Part shown: one piece after another, positions 35,908 through 45,651 of the stretch
Numbering within the stretch: the stretch's first letter is position 1
Layout of the letters: every line of letters starts with the position of its first letter
NCBI GenBank assembly: GCA_004017535.1
Contig: SAJS01000006.1
Span: 1-64,000 of the forward strand
Direction: 5' to 3'
Length of the DNA: 64,000 nucleotides
From: Mesorhizobium sp.
GTDB lineage: Bacteria; Pseudomonadota; Alphaproteobacteria; Rhizobiales; Rhizobiaceae
The notes under the pieces: model-generated
What the model saw: only the letters and a program-made list of their open reading frames with translations
The model's database searches: none
Told to the model about the DNA's origin: nothing
Made by a program: the position numbers and the translations under genes

Positions 35908-37305
35908 CTAACGCGCCGCCCGCGAGTGGCGGTTGACGTAATCTTCCACCATTTTCAAGTCGGAGGGAAGTATCGTGTATTTTTCGTCGGCTGTCATCAA
36001 GCCGCCTAGCCATGCGGGCAGGGCAGGGGTGACGCCGCTCGCGGACTCGACTGCGGCCGGGAATTTCGCCGGATGCGCGGTGCCGAGCACCACCATGGGC
36101 ACCGGGCCGGAGGCGTGGGCGGCTGCGACATGAACGGCGGCGGCCGTGTGCGGATCGAGCAGGTAGTTGCTTTTCTCGAGCGTCGCGCGGATGGTGGCGG
36201 CGACCTCATCCATCGTGGCGCGGCCGGCGTCGAACTCGGCGCGGATGCGCTCAAGTTCGCCTTCCTCGATGGTGAAGGCGCCGGACTGCTTCAGCCCGTT
36301 CATGTAGCGGCGCACCGTTTCGGCATCGCGGCCGGCCGCCTCGAACAGCAGGCGCTCGAAATTCGACGACACCTGGATGTCCATCGACGGCGAGGTCGTG
36401 GCGAACACGCCCTTGGTCCGGTATTCGCCGCTCGCCAGCGTGCGCGCCAGGATGTCGTTGTCGTTGGTGGCGATGATCAGCCGCTCGATCGGCAGGCCCA
36501 TGCGCTTTGCGGCGTAACCCGCGAAAATATCGCCGAAATTGCCGGTCGGCACGGTGAACGAGACCGGCCGGTCCGGCGCGCCGAGCGACAGAGCGGACGA
36601 GAAATAATAGACGATCTGGGCCATGATGCGGGCCCAGTTGATCGAATTGACGCCCGACAGCGACACCCTGTCGCGGAAAGCGTGGTCGTTGAACATGTCC
36701 TTCACCAGGCCCTGGCAGTCGTCGAAATTGCCTTCGACCGACAGCGCATGGACGTTGGCGGCGCTCGACGTCGTCATCTGCCGCTGCTGCACCGGCGAGA
36801 CCTTGCCATGCGGGAAAAGAATGAAGATATCGGTGCGGTCGCGGCCCGCGAAGGCGTCGATCGCGGCACCCCCGGTGTCGCCCGAAGTCGCGCCGACGAC
36901 GGTGGCGCGCTGGCCGCGCTCGGAAAGCACGTGATCCATCAGCCGCGCCAGCAACTGCATCGCCACGTCCTTGAAGGCCAGCGTCGGGCCGTGGAACAGC
37001 TCGAGGATGAAGGTGTTCTTGCCGGTCTGAACCAGCGGGCAGACGGCTTCATGCCGGAAAGTCGCGTAGGCCTCGCGCACCAGCCGCTCGAAGACGGGTG
37101 CCGCGATCTCGCCGCCGAGGAGGGGCGTCAGCACCCGGATGACAAGGTCGGGATAGGCAAGCCCGCGCATGGCGCGGATGTCGGCGGGCGAAAACCGCGG
37201 CCACTCGCTGGGCACGTAAAGCCCGCCGTCGCGCGCCAGCCCGGCCAGCACCGCGTCTGAAAATCCAAGCGCGGGAGCATCGCCGCGGGTACTCACATAT
37301 TGCAT
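35908..37305 (-). CDS. thrC: Threonine synthase
   Basis: A 465-residue PLP enzyme converting O-phosphohomoserine to threonine. The N-terminal MQYVSTRGDAPALGFSDAVLAGLARDGGLYVP is diagnostic of the fold-type II, long form. The PLP lysine lies in HGPTLAFKDVAMQLL, and the phosphate-binding ATSGDTGGAAID and PTGNFGDIFAGY are present. Its kinase partner thrB is at 26.6 kb on the plus strand, not in the same operon. The start at 37305 is favoured; 37341 adds 12 atypical residues. Confidence 0.97.
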   Translation of the reverse strand: MQYVSTRGDAPALGFSDAVLAGLARDGGLYVPSEWPRFSPADIRAMRGLAYPDLVIRVLTPLLGGEIAAPVFERLVREAYATFRHEAVCPLVQTGKNTFILELFHGPTLAFKDVAMQLLARLMDHVLSERGQRATVVGATSGDTGGAAIDAFAGRDRTDIFILFPHGKVSPVQQRQMTTSSAANVHALSVEGNFDDCQGLVKDMFNDHAFRDRVSLSGVNSINWARIMAQIVYYFSSALSLGAPDRPVSFTVPTGNFGDIFAGYAAKRMGLPIERLIIATNDNDILARTLASGEYRTKGVFATTSPSMDIQVSSNFERLLFEAAGRDAETVRRYMNGLKQSGAFTIEEGELERIRAEFDAGRATMDEVAATIRATLEKSNYLLDPHTAAAVHVAAAHASGPVPMVVLGTAHPAKFPAAVESASGVTPALPAWLGGLMTADEKYTILPSDLKMVEDYVNRHSRAAR

Positions 37306-37433
37306 CGTAAAAAGCCCATTGCTGCCGGTCGCGTCATCCACGGCAATTGGTTAATTTTCCGAGCCGGCTCAGTCGCATTTTTGCCGCGCCGTTGCTATAC
37401 GTCACCGGCATTGTGAGAGGGAAGTGCAGTTTC

Positions 37434-38180
37434 ATGGCGTTTTTTTCGGTCAACCGTCGCTTTGTCGCGGGTCTGGCGCTCACCGGCTTTATGCTTGCCG
37501 CCGCCGGCTGCCAATCGAGCGACAATGGCATATTGAACCTCGGCATCGGCAAGAAACCCGATCCGACAGCTCCGATACCGCCGCAGGACCCCAAGATACT
37601 CGCCAGCCAGTTGCAGGCCTATTGCCCGAAAGTGACGCTGCGCGACGGGACAGCCTTCTTCAACACCTATGCCAAGGGCACGGCGGCGAAGCCGAAGAAA
37701 AAGAAGGTTGACGCCGCGGCCGACGCTGAAGCCGAGGCGGCGGCCGCCGCAGCCCAGACCGGCCCCAACGGCCAGCCGGTCGATCCCGCTCACGATCCGT
37801 CCAAGATCATCTACCAGGCCTCGATCTCGGACATGACGCGCGACTGCACCCATGCCAACGGCCAGCTGTCGATGAAGATCGCGGTCGCGGGCAAGGTCGT
37901 GCCGGGTCCGATGTTCGCTCCCGGAACCGTCACCATGCCGATCCGCATCGCCGTCCAGCACGGCGACGAGGTGCTTTATTCGCAGCTCCACCAGTACCAG
38001 GTGCAGGTCACCGATCCTTCGGCCGCAACCCAGTTCGTCTTCACCGATACCAATGTCGTGGTGCCGGAGCCTTCCGCAAAGGATTACCAGGCCTATGCGG
38101 GCTTTGACGAGAACACGCCGGCCGCCGCAGCGGACAAGTCGAAGGGCAAGCGGAAGAAACGCGCTCCGGCGACGAACTAA
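37434..38180 (+). CDS. Lipoprotein of unknown function
   Basis: A 248-residue exported lipoprotein: the signal segment ends in a lipobox (LAAAGC, Cys at residue 25). The mature part has QAYCPKVTLRDGTAFFNTYAKG, a Lys/Ala-rich linker (KPKKKKVDAAADAEAEAAAAAA) and a beta-rich domain (MTRDCTHANGQLSMKIAVAGKVV through FVFTDTNVVVPEP). Two Cys besides the lipid-linked one suggest a disulfide. The C terminus is Lys-rich (KGKRKKRAP). I do not recognise the family. It diverges from thrC with 128 bases between them. Confidence 0.8.
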   Translation: MAFFSVNRRFVAGLALTGFMLAAAGCQSSDNGILNLGIGKKPDPTAPIPPQDPKILASQLQAYCPKVTLRDGTAFFNTYAKGTAAKPKKKKVDAAADAEAEAAAAAAQTGPNGQPVDPAHDPSKIIYQASISDMTRDCTHANGQLSMKIAVAGKVVPGPMFAPGTVTMPIRIAVQHGDEVLYSQLHQYQVQVTDPSAATQFVFTDTNVVVPEPSAKDYQAYAGFDENTPAAAADKSKGKRKKRAPATN

Positions 38181-38215
38181 TGTCTGCGCTCATCGATGCC
38201 CCGATTATAGCCTGG

Positions 38216-39778
38216 CTACTCTGGCAATCCGGCTGCCCGTAGCGCGCTGCCAAGGGCCTCCGCGAGCGCCGGCGCGCAATTGACTCCGGCAAACTGGCGG
38301 CTGTAGCGAAAGGCCGGCTGGAGCTCGATCACACGGGCGGCGGCGGTCTTCGCTTCGTCCAACCGGCCAAGCCTGGCCAGCGCGGCCGCCAATTGCACAT
38401 AGGTGATGCTATGTGCCGGATTGGCTTGGACGGACTTGTAGGCAGCACGGCAAGCCTCTTCGAAACGGCCGCGCAACAAATGGCTCATCGCCTGTGCGTC
38501 AAAAGCGGCCCAGGCCCACGAATCGAAGGGGCTCAGCCGCAAGCCCTGCTTGCTCCATTCTATCGCTCGCTCCGCTTCACCGCTCCAGCCGAGAATGACG
38601 CTGCCAAGGATGTAGCTCAGCGCCGATGACGGGCTGATGGCGAGGGCGGCTTCCAATGCCGCGAACGCTGCAGCGCGATCATGCGCATCCATTCCGATCG
38701 AAAAGCCAGCCCATGTCAGGGCGAGAGCATCGTCCTGTCCGTGGACGATGGCCGACCGCGCGTGGCTGATCGAAGATGCGCGGTTAATCTCCTGCAGGCC
38801 GGCGCGAAGGAACAGACAGTGATGGCACATCGCGGCGTTGCCATGCGCCAGCGCATAGGTTGGCTCGAGTGTGATCGCGCGCTCGAGAAGTGCCAGCGCT
38901 CTGGTCACTTGCTCCGGCATGCCTGAATCGACATCAGGCTGGGCCTGCAGCACGAGATCGTAGGCATCGAGGCTATCGGGGCGTTTGCGCCTGACACGTT
39001 CGATCTCGGCCTTCCGCACGCTTGGCGCAATCGCGCCCACTGCCGCCAGCGCGATCTCGTCTTGGAGCGCGAAGATGTCGTCGGAGCTGCGGTCATAGCG
39101 CTCGGCCCAGACATGGGCGCCGGTCGAGGCATCGATCATCTGCGCCGTAACCCGCACGCTACGGCCGGCCTTGCGCACACTGCCTTCGAGCACATAGCGA
39201 ACGCCTAGCTCGCGGCCGATCTGCTTCACGTCGACGGCGCGACCCTTGTAGGAAAAAGTCGAATTTCGCGCGATGACGAACAGCCATTTGATCCGTGCCA
39301 GGCCCGTGATGATGTCGTCCACCATCCCATCGGCAAAATACTCCTGTTGGGGGTCGCCGCTTAAATTCGAGAACGGTAGGACCGCGACGGACGGCTTCTC
39401 AGGCAAGCTCGGTCCCGACGTGGCGCCGGTGGCGGCCACCGTATCGGGATCGTTGGTGGCGACGGCGGGTCCGACATAGCGATAGCCACGGCGCGGCAAT
39501 GTTTCGATCCAGTTCGCGACATTCGCCGCGTCGGCCAATGTGCGGCGCAAGGCAGCGATCTGAACCGTCAGATTGTTATCGGCGACCGCCGATCCGCCCC
39601 AGCCGGCGTCGATCAGCGCGTCTTTGGAGACGGGTTGGCCAGCGTTCTGGATCAGCAGTCGCAGCAGCGCGACGGCGCGCTGCCCGAGCATGGTCGGTTC
39701 GTTGCCGTAAAAGAGGATGCCCACCTCCGGATCGAGGCGGAACAGGCCGAATTGGTAGAGATCGCCCCTGACGGTCAT
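38216..39778 (-). CDS. Winged-helix regulator with TolB-like and TPR domains
   Basis: A 520-residue protein. The N-terminal OmpR/CadC-type winged helix (residues about 5-105) contains QRAVALLRLLIQNAGQPVSKDALIDAGW and ETLPRRGYRYVGP. A TolB/FlgO-like domain follows (about 130-245; SVAVLPFSNLSGDPQQEYFADGMVDDI), then tetratricopeptide-type helices (about 280-510). No transmembrane segment joins the wing to the rest, so unlike CadC or ToxR it should be cytoplasmic. Such proteins are common in rhizobia as putative regulators with unknown ligands. It is divergent from a cupin gene. Confidence 0.87.
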   Translation of the reverse strand: MTVRGDLYQFGLFRLDPEVGILFYGNEPTMLGQRAVALLRLLIQNAGQPVSKDALIDAGWGGSAVADNNLTVQIAALRRTLADAANVANWIETLPRRGYRYVGPAVATNDPDTVAATGATSGPSLPEKPSVAVLPFSNLSGDPQQEYFADGMVDDIITGLARIKWLFVIARNSTFSYKGRAVDVKQIGRELGVRYVLEGSVRKAGRSVRVTAQMIDASTGAHVWAERYDRSSDDIFALQDEIALAAVGAIAPSVRKAEIERVRRKRPDSLDAYDLVLQAQPDVDSGMPEQVTRALALLERAITLEPTYALAHGNAAMCHHCLFLRAGLQEINRASSISHARSAIVHGQDDALALTWAGFSIGMDAHDRAAAFAALEAALAISPSSALSYILGSVILGWSGEAERAIEWSKQGLRLSPFDSWAWAAFDAQAMSHLLRGRFEEACRAAYKSVQANPAHSITYVQLAAALARLGRLDEAKTAAARVIELQPAFRYSRQFAGVNCAPALAEALGSALRAAGLPE

Positions 39779-39887
39779 TTTGTTATTTTAGCAAATTTTT
39801 GGGAACGGATTCACGACTTTCCGGCGCGATCGGTCGATGTTGCGCGAAAGCTTGCGAGAAAGAAGCTCTTTATCAGAGGAGGACAAT

Positions 39888-40346
39888 ATGAGCGATGCCG
39901 TCATCCGCATGCCCGACGAAAAGAAGGGCGTCATGTTGCGTGGTCACCCGATGGCTTTCCTCGTCACCGACGAAAATACCAGGCATACTAGCATGTTCGA
40001 CTGGACGATCCCGCCGGAGTTCGCCACCGGGCGGCATGTTCACCGGGTGCAGGAGGAGACCTTCTATCTGCTCGAAGGCGAGTGTGAATGGCATGTCGGC
40101 GACAGGACGATCCATGCAACGCCGGGAACCTTCCTGTTCATCCCGCCGGGGGTGCCGCACAACATCACCAATGTCAGCGAGAAGCCTGCGCGCGTGCTGA
40201 TGACCGTCTCTCCGCCCGGCCACGAGCATTATTTCGAAGAACTGGCCGATCTGGCGGCGCATGGGGCGCCGGATCCGAAGGCGCTCGCCGACCTCCGGAA
40301 CCGCTATGATACAGACCAACTCTCCACTCTGACCACGCGCGCGTAA
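39888..40346 (+). CDS. Cupin domain-containing protein
   Basis: A 152-residue single-cupin protein. The metal-binding motif 1 appears as PPEFATGRHVHRVQEETFYLLEGE (two His and Glu), and motif 2 as PGTFLFIPPGVPHNITNVSE (His). It could be a small dioxygenase, isomerase or a ligand-binding protein; the sequence alone does not tell. AGGAGG lies before the ATG at 39888. It diverges from the winged-helix/TPR regulator with about 110 bases between, suggesting control by that protein. Confidence 0.88.
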   Translation: MSDAVIRMPDEKKGVMLRGHPMAFLVTDENTRHTSMFDWTIPPEFATGRHVHRVQEETFYLLEGECEWHVGDRTIHATPGTFLFIPPGVPHNITNVSEKPARVLMTVSPPGHEHYFEELADLAAHGAPDPKALADLRNRYDTDQLSTLTTRA

Positions 40347-40362
40347 GCAGTTCCTCGGGCTT

Positions 40363-41052
40363 CTAGGCGTCTTCCGACCACTCCGAGAGCGCGGCGAGCG
40401 TGCTGTTGAGCTCCACCCAGCGCCGGATGACCGTTTCGGCGCCGGCCTCCGTCAGCGCGTCGGCATGGCCGGGATAGCTGTGTCCGGCGCCGGTGAAGCC
40501 GATCACGCGCATGCCGGCCGCCCTGGCGCCGGCGATGCCGTGCACGGAATCCTCGATGACGAAGGTGTTCTTCGGGTTGGCGCCAAGCTTTTCCGCGGCG
40601 TAGAGGAACACATCCGGCGCCGGCTTGGTCTTCTTGCTGGGAATGTCCAGCCCCGAAAAGATGCGGCCGGCGAAGAACGGCAGCAGCCGCACCTTCTCCA
40701 GCATGAACTCGACCCGCTCGGTGCGTGAGTTGGAGCAGACGGCGCGTGGCACGGTGACGGCCGCAACCGCCTCCCGGGCGCCGTCGATGACGCGCACGTC
40801 GCTGCGCAGCTTGCGGTCGACCAACTCCTCGGCGCGGTCGATCAGCGAGGCCTGGAACGGAATGTGCGACTTCTCCTCGAGCCGCAGCATGATGTCCTTG
40901 AAGGTCAGCCCGGCATAGGTCTCGGAAATCTCCTCCGCCGAGATCTCGAATCCGGCCGATGTCAGAAGCTCGGCCTCGACGCGCGCGGCGATGATTTCGG
41001 AATCGACGAGCACGCCGTCGCAATCAAAAATGACAAGATCTGGCTGGGGCAT
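40363..41052 (-). CDS. HAD-superfamily phosphatase (beta-PGM/phosphoglycolate phosphatase type)
   Basis: A 229-residue subclass IA HAD hydrolase. Motif I FDCDGVLVDSEII, motif II AVCSNS, motif III KPAPDVFLYAAEKLG and motif IV VIEDSVHGIAGARAAGM are intact. The large four-helix cap between motifs I and II fits beta-phosphoglucomutase or phosphatase relatives. The substrate is unknown. The start at 41052 (MPQPDLVIFDCDG) is the natural one. Confidence 0.9.
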   Translation of the reverse strand: MPQPDLVIFDCDGVLVDSEIIAARVEAELLTSAGFEISAEEISETYAGLTFKDIMLRLEEKSHIPFQASLIDRAEELVDRKLRSDVRVIDGAREAVAAVTVPRAVCSNSRTERVEFMLEKVRLLPFFAGRIFSGLDIPSKKTKPAPDVFLYAAEKLGANPKNTFVIEDSVHGIAGARAAGMRVIGFTGAGHSYPGHADALTEAGAETVIRRWVELNSTLAALSEWSEDA

Positions 41053-41202
41053 GGCAATCCGGGTCGTTGGGGAGAGGCCTGACTGGCTCAAGCGGCGCGG
41101 CATACACCAATGGGCGGGCTGGCGCAAACTTCGGCGGCCACGCGTCGGGCCTTCACCGAATGTTTACGCTGATCGGTAACCATAACAGCCAGTAAACCGT
41201 AA

Positions 41203-42357
<1,155 letters not shown>

Positions 42358-42412
42358 ACCGCCGGTCCGCTCTTGAATCGACGCTTCAACGGATCGCCGC
42401 AAGCGATTCAGT

Positions 42413-43024
42413 TCAGGCCACAATCCCGAGCCGTTCAAGGTCAGCTTTAAGCGTCGGGGCGTCGGTGAACAGCACCGCCTGCCAGCCGGCTGCCTTGGCG
42501 CCTTCGACATTCTTCTGGCTGTCGTCGATGAATAGCGAGGCCGACGGATCGAGTCCGAACGACACGACGTGATGGTCGTAGATGGCGCGGTCGGGCTTGA
42601 TCAGGCCAATATCCCCGGAGACGGTGACGCCGCGCGGTTTCTCCAGGAACGGGAAACGGGCGCGCGCCTCGCGGAACGTGTCCGACGCCCAGTTGGTGAG
42701 CATCGTCACGTCGTGGCCGTCATCGATCAGGTCCTCCAGAAGCGCGACGCTGTCTTCATAGGCGTGCGGCGCCATCTCGTGCCAGTAGCGGCGGAAATTG
42801 CGGATGTTTTCGGCGTGATCAGGATGCTCGGCGATCAGCAGCGCTTCGGCTTCTTCCCAGGTCCTGCCGCGATCCTGCTCGAGATTCCAGGCGCTGGTGC
42901 AGACATTGTCGAAGAACCATTTCCGCTCCCCGGCATTCGGGATCAGGCGGCTGAACGGAATGTCCGGATCGTAATGGACCAGCACCTTGCCGATGTCGAA
43001 GACGATATGGCGGATTTCGGTCAT
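42413..43024 (-). CDS. HAD-superfamily hydrolase (subclass IA)
   Basis: A 203-residue HAD enzyme. Motif I is FDIGKVLVHYDPDIPF, where the second acidic residue expected of phosphatases (DxD) is Gly (DIG). Such changes occur in dehalogenase-like and some epoxide-hydrolase-type HADs and may alter activity. Motif II TMLTNWASD, motif III LIKPDRAIYDHHV and motif IV FIDDSQKNVEGAKAAGW are clear. It overlaps the mutY stop codon region by four bases and is co-directional with it. Confidence 0.88.
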   Translation of the reverse strand: MTEIRHIVFDIGKVLVHYDPDIPFSRLIPNAGERKWFFDNVCTSAWNLEQDRGRTWEEAEALLIAEHPDHAENIRNFRRYWHEMAPHAYEDSVALLEDLIDDGHDVTMLTNWASDTFREARARFPFLEKPRGVTVSGDIGLIKPDRAIYDHHVVSFGLDPSASLFIDDSQKNVEGAKAAGWQAVLFTDAPTLKADLERLGIVA

Positions 43025-44145
43025 TGCATGCCTTTCGGTCTCTTGGTCGCGCCCGGTATCGCCGCTTCGATTGCCTTTTTCATGACAGTCGGCAGCGCTT
43101 CCCCGGAAATCTCATGGGCCAGCGACCAGAAATGTCCGGATGGCGCATCGTCGTTAATGCGGGCGTGGAAGATTTCGAGCTCGAGCGCGAAATGGGTGAA
43201 GACATGGCCGATCTGCCCGGCGCGCCGCCAATCGGCGGGAAAGGGCGCGGCGCCGGCTGTCGTGGCGCCGTCGACGCGCGCCGTCCACCCGGTGGTCGGC
43301 ACCTCGGTCATGCCGCCGAGCAGGCCTTTCTCAGGCCGCTTGCGCAGCAGGATGGCGCCGTCGGCGCGCTCGGCGACGAAGGCCGCGCCCTTGCGCAACG
43401 GCTTGTCGTCCTTCGGCAGGCGGATCGGAAAACGCTCGGGATCGCCGCTGAGAATTGCGCTGCAATCCTCGCGGACCGGGCAGAGCATGCAGCGCGGCCG
43501 CTTCGGCGTGCAGATCGTCGCGCCGAGATCCATCATCGCCTGGGCGAAATCGCCGGGCCGCGTCTGCGGCACCAGCTTTTCGACCAGGGCGCGGATTTCG
43601 GGTTTCGCTTCGCTGAGCGGGGCTTCGATCGAATAGAGCCGGGTCATGACCCGCTCGACATTGCCGTCGACGACTGCCGCCGGACGGTCGAAGGCGATCG
43701 CCGCGATCGCCGCCGCGGTATAGGCGCCGATCCCGGGCAATTCGCGCAGGCCGGCCTCGGTGTCGGGAAAGCGGCCGCCCCGCAGCGCGACGAGGTCGGC
43801 GCAGGCCTTCAAATTGCGCGCCCTGGAATAGTAGCCGAGCCCGGCCCAGGCCTTCATCACGTCTTCGGCCGGCGCCGCCGCCAGCGCGTCGACCGTCGGC
43901 CATTTCTCGACGAAATTGCGGAAATAGGCCCTTACCGCCTCGACCGTGGTCTGCTGCAGCATCACTTCGGACAGCCACACGCGATAAGGATCGGCCCTCA
44001 CGCCACGCGCAAATGCAACCGGCGTCACGCGCCAGGGCAGGTCGCGGTGATGCGCGTCGTACCAGGCAAGCAGGCGGGACGCGATGCCCATGTCTTCTGA
44101 CGCGGCTTTCTGTGATGCCTTGCGGGTCTGGTCGAGCGGTGCCAT
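43021..44145 (-). CDS. mutY: A/G-specific adenine DNA glycosylase
   Basis: A 374-residue base-excision repair enzyme that removes adenine opposite 8-oxoguanine. The helix-hairpin-helix (LRELPGIGAYTAAAIAAIAF), the catalytic Glu region (SEVMLQQTTVEAV), catalytic Asp in VVDGNVERVMTRL and the [4Fe-4S] cysteines (C-x6-C-x2-C-x5-C in ICTPKRPRCMLCPVREDC) are intact. A C-terminal MutT-like domain (GLLGGMTEVPTTGW) reads 8-oxoG. It overlaps the HAD gene by four bases. Confidence 0.96.
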   Translation of the reverse strand: MAPLDQTRKASQKAASEDMGIASRLLAWYDAHHRDLPWRVTPVAFARGVRADPYRVWLSEVMLQQTTVEAVRAYFRNFVEKWPTVDALAAAPAEDVMKAWAGLGYYSRARNLKACADLVALRGGRFPDTEAGLRELPGIGAYTAAAIAAIAFDRPAAVVDGNVERVMTRLYSIEAPLSEAKPEIRALVEKLVPQTRPGDFAQAMMDLGATICTPKRPRCMLCPVREDCSAILSGDPERFPIRLPKDDKPLRKGAAFVAERADGAILLRKRPEKGLLGGMTEVPTTGWTARVDGATTAGAAPFPADWRRAGQIGHVFTHFALELEIFHARINDDAPSGHFWSLAHEISGEALPTVMKKAIEAAIPGATKRPKGMQ

Positions 44146-44177
44146 TGATCGGATGAATTCGGGACTGGAGAACCCAC

Positions 44178-44687
44178 ATGGCAGGGAAAAGGGCCTTCGG
44201 CAATCCCGTTCCGGTGAGCGATCTCGCCACCGAGATCCTCGATCCGGTGCTGAAGAAGCGCGCCGGCATCTCGATCGGGCTGGTGCAATCCTGGGAGGAG
44301 ATCGCCGGGCCGCGCCTCGCCACTCATTCGCGCCCGGAAAAAATCCAGTGGCCGCGCCGCCTGCATGAGGACGATCCGTTCGAGCCGGCGACGCTGATCA
44401 TCGCCTGCGAAGGCATGGCGGCGCTGCATCTGCAGCACGAGGCCGGCGAGGTCATCAACCGCGTCAACGCCTTCCTGGGCTTCAACGCCATCGGCCGAAT
44501 CAAGATCCTGCAGAAACCGGTGCTTTCGCAAAAGGCGCGGCCGAAGCCTGCGCCGCGACCCTTGACCGAGGCCGAGAAGGCGAAGCTTTCGCATCTGGTC
44601 GGCAAGATCGAGGACGACGGCCTGCGCGCTTCGCTCGAGCGGCTCGGCGCCACGATTTTGGGTGAAAGGAAGCCCAAAGGGTCGTAA
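44178..44687 (+). CDS. DUF721 (DciA-like) protein
   Basis: A 169-residue protein with the DUF721 pattern: ELxKKRAGISIGLVQSWEEIAGP near the N terminus, a central region with LIIACEGMAALHLQHEAGEVINRVNAFLGFNAI, and IGRIKILQKP. DUF721 includes DciA, the ancestral replicative helicase loader. It diverges from mutY with 32 bases between starts, so they share a promoter region, a layout seen in many Rhizobiales. Confidence 0.88.
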   Translation: MAGKRAFGNPVPVSDLATEILDPVLKKRAGISIGLVQSWEEIAGPRLATHSRPEKIQWPRRLHEDDPFEPATLIIACEGMAALHLQHEAGEVINRVNAFLGFNAIGRIKILQKPVLSQKARPKPAPRPLTEAEKAKLSHLVGKIEDDGLRASLERLGATILGERKPKGS

Positions 44688-44841
44688 GAAGCGTCATGAA
44701 TGCGTCACCAATCTCGCGCATTCGTGATGCTCATGATCAAGTTTCGCGATTGGATTGGGGGTCGCGATGCCTTAATTCGCGCCAACTCTCGCCTTTTCTA
44801 GCCCTTGCATTGCAAAATCCAACCGATATCAGGTGATTCGC

Positions 44842-45588
44842 ATGAACCGTAGCCCGTTTGGCAATAGCTTGTCCCGCAGAAACCTTCTGACCACGCTGGC
44901 CGCTGTTCCTGCGGTGGCGCTGCTTGCCGCATGCAGCGACTCCGGCGAGGAGGCCAAGGCTGCCGACGTGAAGCCCGCCGACCCGTCGACGCCTGCCAAG
45001 CCCGCCGCCACTCCGGCGGCCGCCCAGGTGCCGGAGGCACAGGGCACGGTCGACATGGCGGAACTGCTCAAGCCCGGCGCGCTGCCCGAAAAGCAGCTCG
45101 GCAAAGACGACGCCAAGGTCACCATCGTCGAATACGCCTCGATGACCTGCCCGCATTGTGCGCATTTCGCCATGACAACCTTCCCGGAATTGAAGACCAA
45201 GTATATCGACACCGGCAAGGCGCGTTACATCCTGCGCGAATTCCCGTTCGATCCGAGCGCCGAGGCCGGCTTCATGCTGGCGCGCTGCTCCAAGGACAAT
45301 TACTTCGCCATGGTCGACGTGCTGTTCAAGCAGCAGCCGAGCTGGGTCGGCGTCAACAACACCAAGGAAGCGCTGCTGCAGATCTCCAAGCTCGCCGGTT
45401 TTACACAGGAGTCCTTTGAGTCCTGCTTGACGGACCAGAAACTTCTGGACGATGTGAGAGCAGTCCAGAAACGCGGAGCGGACGAGTTCAAGGTCGACTC
45501 GACGCCGACCTTCTTCATCAACGGAAAGACCTACAAAGGGGCGATGTCGATTGAGGAAATGTCGGCCATCATCGACCCTCTGCTCTGA
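44842..45588 (+). CDS. DsbA-like thiol oxidoreductase, twin-arginine-type lipoprotein
   Basis: A 248-residue exported protein. The signal region SRRNLLTTLAAVPAVALLAAC carries a twin-arginine pair and a lipobox-like LAAC. A Pro/Ala-rich linker follows (residues about 28-75), then a DsbA-like thioredoxin domain with the active site CPHC (SMTCPHCAHFAMTTFPEL) and cis-Pro DSTPTFFINGKTY. It may act in periplasmic disulfide chemistry or cytochrome maturation. The ATG at 44842 has AGGTGA upstream; a GTG at 44833 is possible. Confidence 0.9.
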   Translation: MNRSPFGNSLSRRNLLTTLAAVPAVALLAACSDSGEEAKAADVKPADPSTPAKPAATPAAAQVPEAQGTVDMAELLKPGALPEKQLGKDDAKVTIVEYASMTCPHCAHFAMTTFPELKTKYIDTGKARYILREFPFDPSAEAGFMLARCSKDNYFAMVDVLFKQQPSWVGVNNTKEALLQISKLAGFTQESFESCLTDQKLLDDVRAVQKRGADEFKVDSTPTFFINGKTYKGAMSIEEMSAIIDPLL

Positions 45589-45598
45589 CATCCAGGTC

Positions 45599-45624
45599 GC
45601 GCCGAAGCGGCTGGGCTTCGGTGC
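45599..45624 (+). terminator. Stem-loop between the DsbA-like gene and smc (weak terminator candidate)
   Basis: GCGCCGAAGC (45599-45608) and GCTTCGGTGC (45615-45624) form a 10-bp GC-rich stem with one G-U pair and a 6-base loop. It starts about ten bases after the stop codon of the DsbA-like gene. No T-run follows, so it is only a possible rho-independent terminator or mRNA-stability element. It lies before the start of smc. Confidence 0.4.
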
Positions 45625-45651
45625 GCACGCCTGTAGTGTTGGGCGGCGCGA

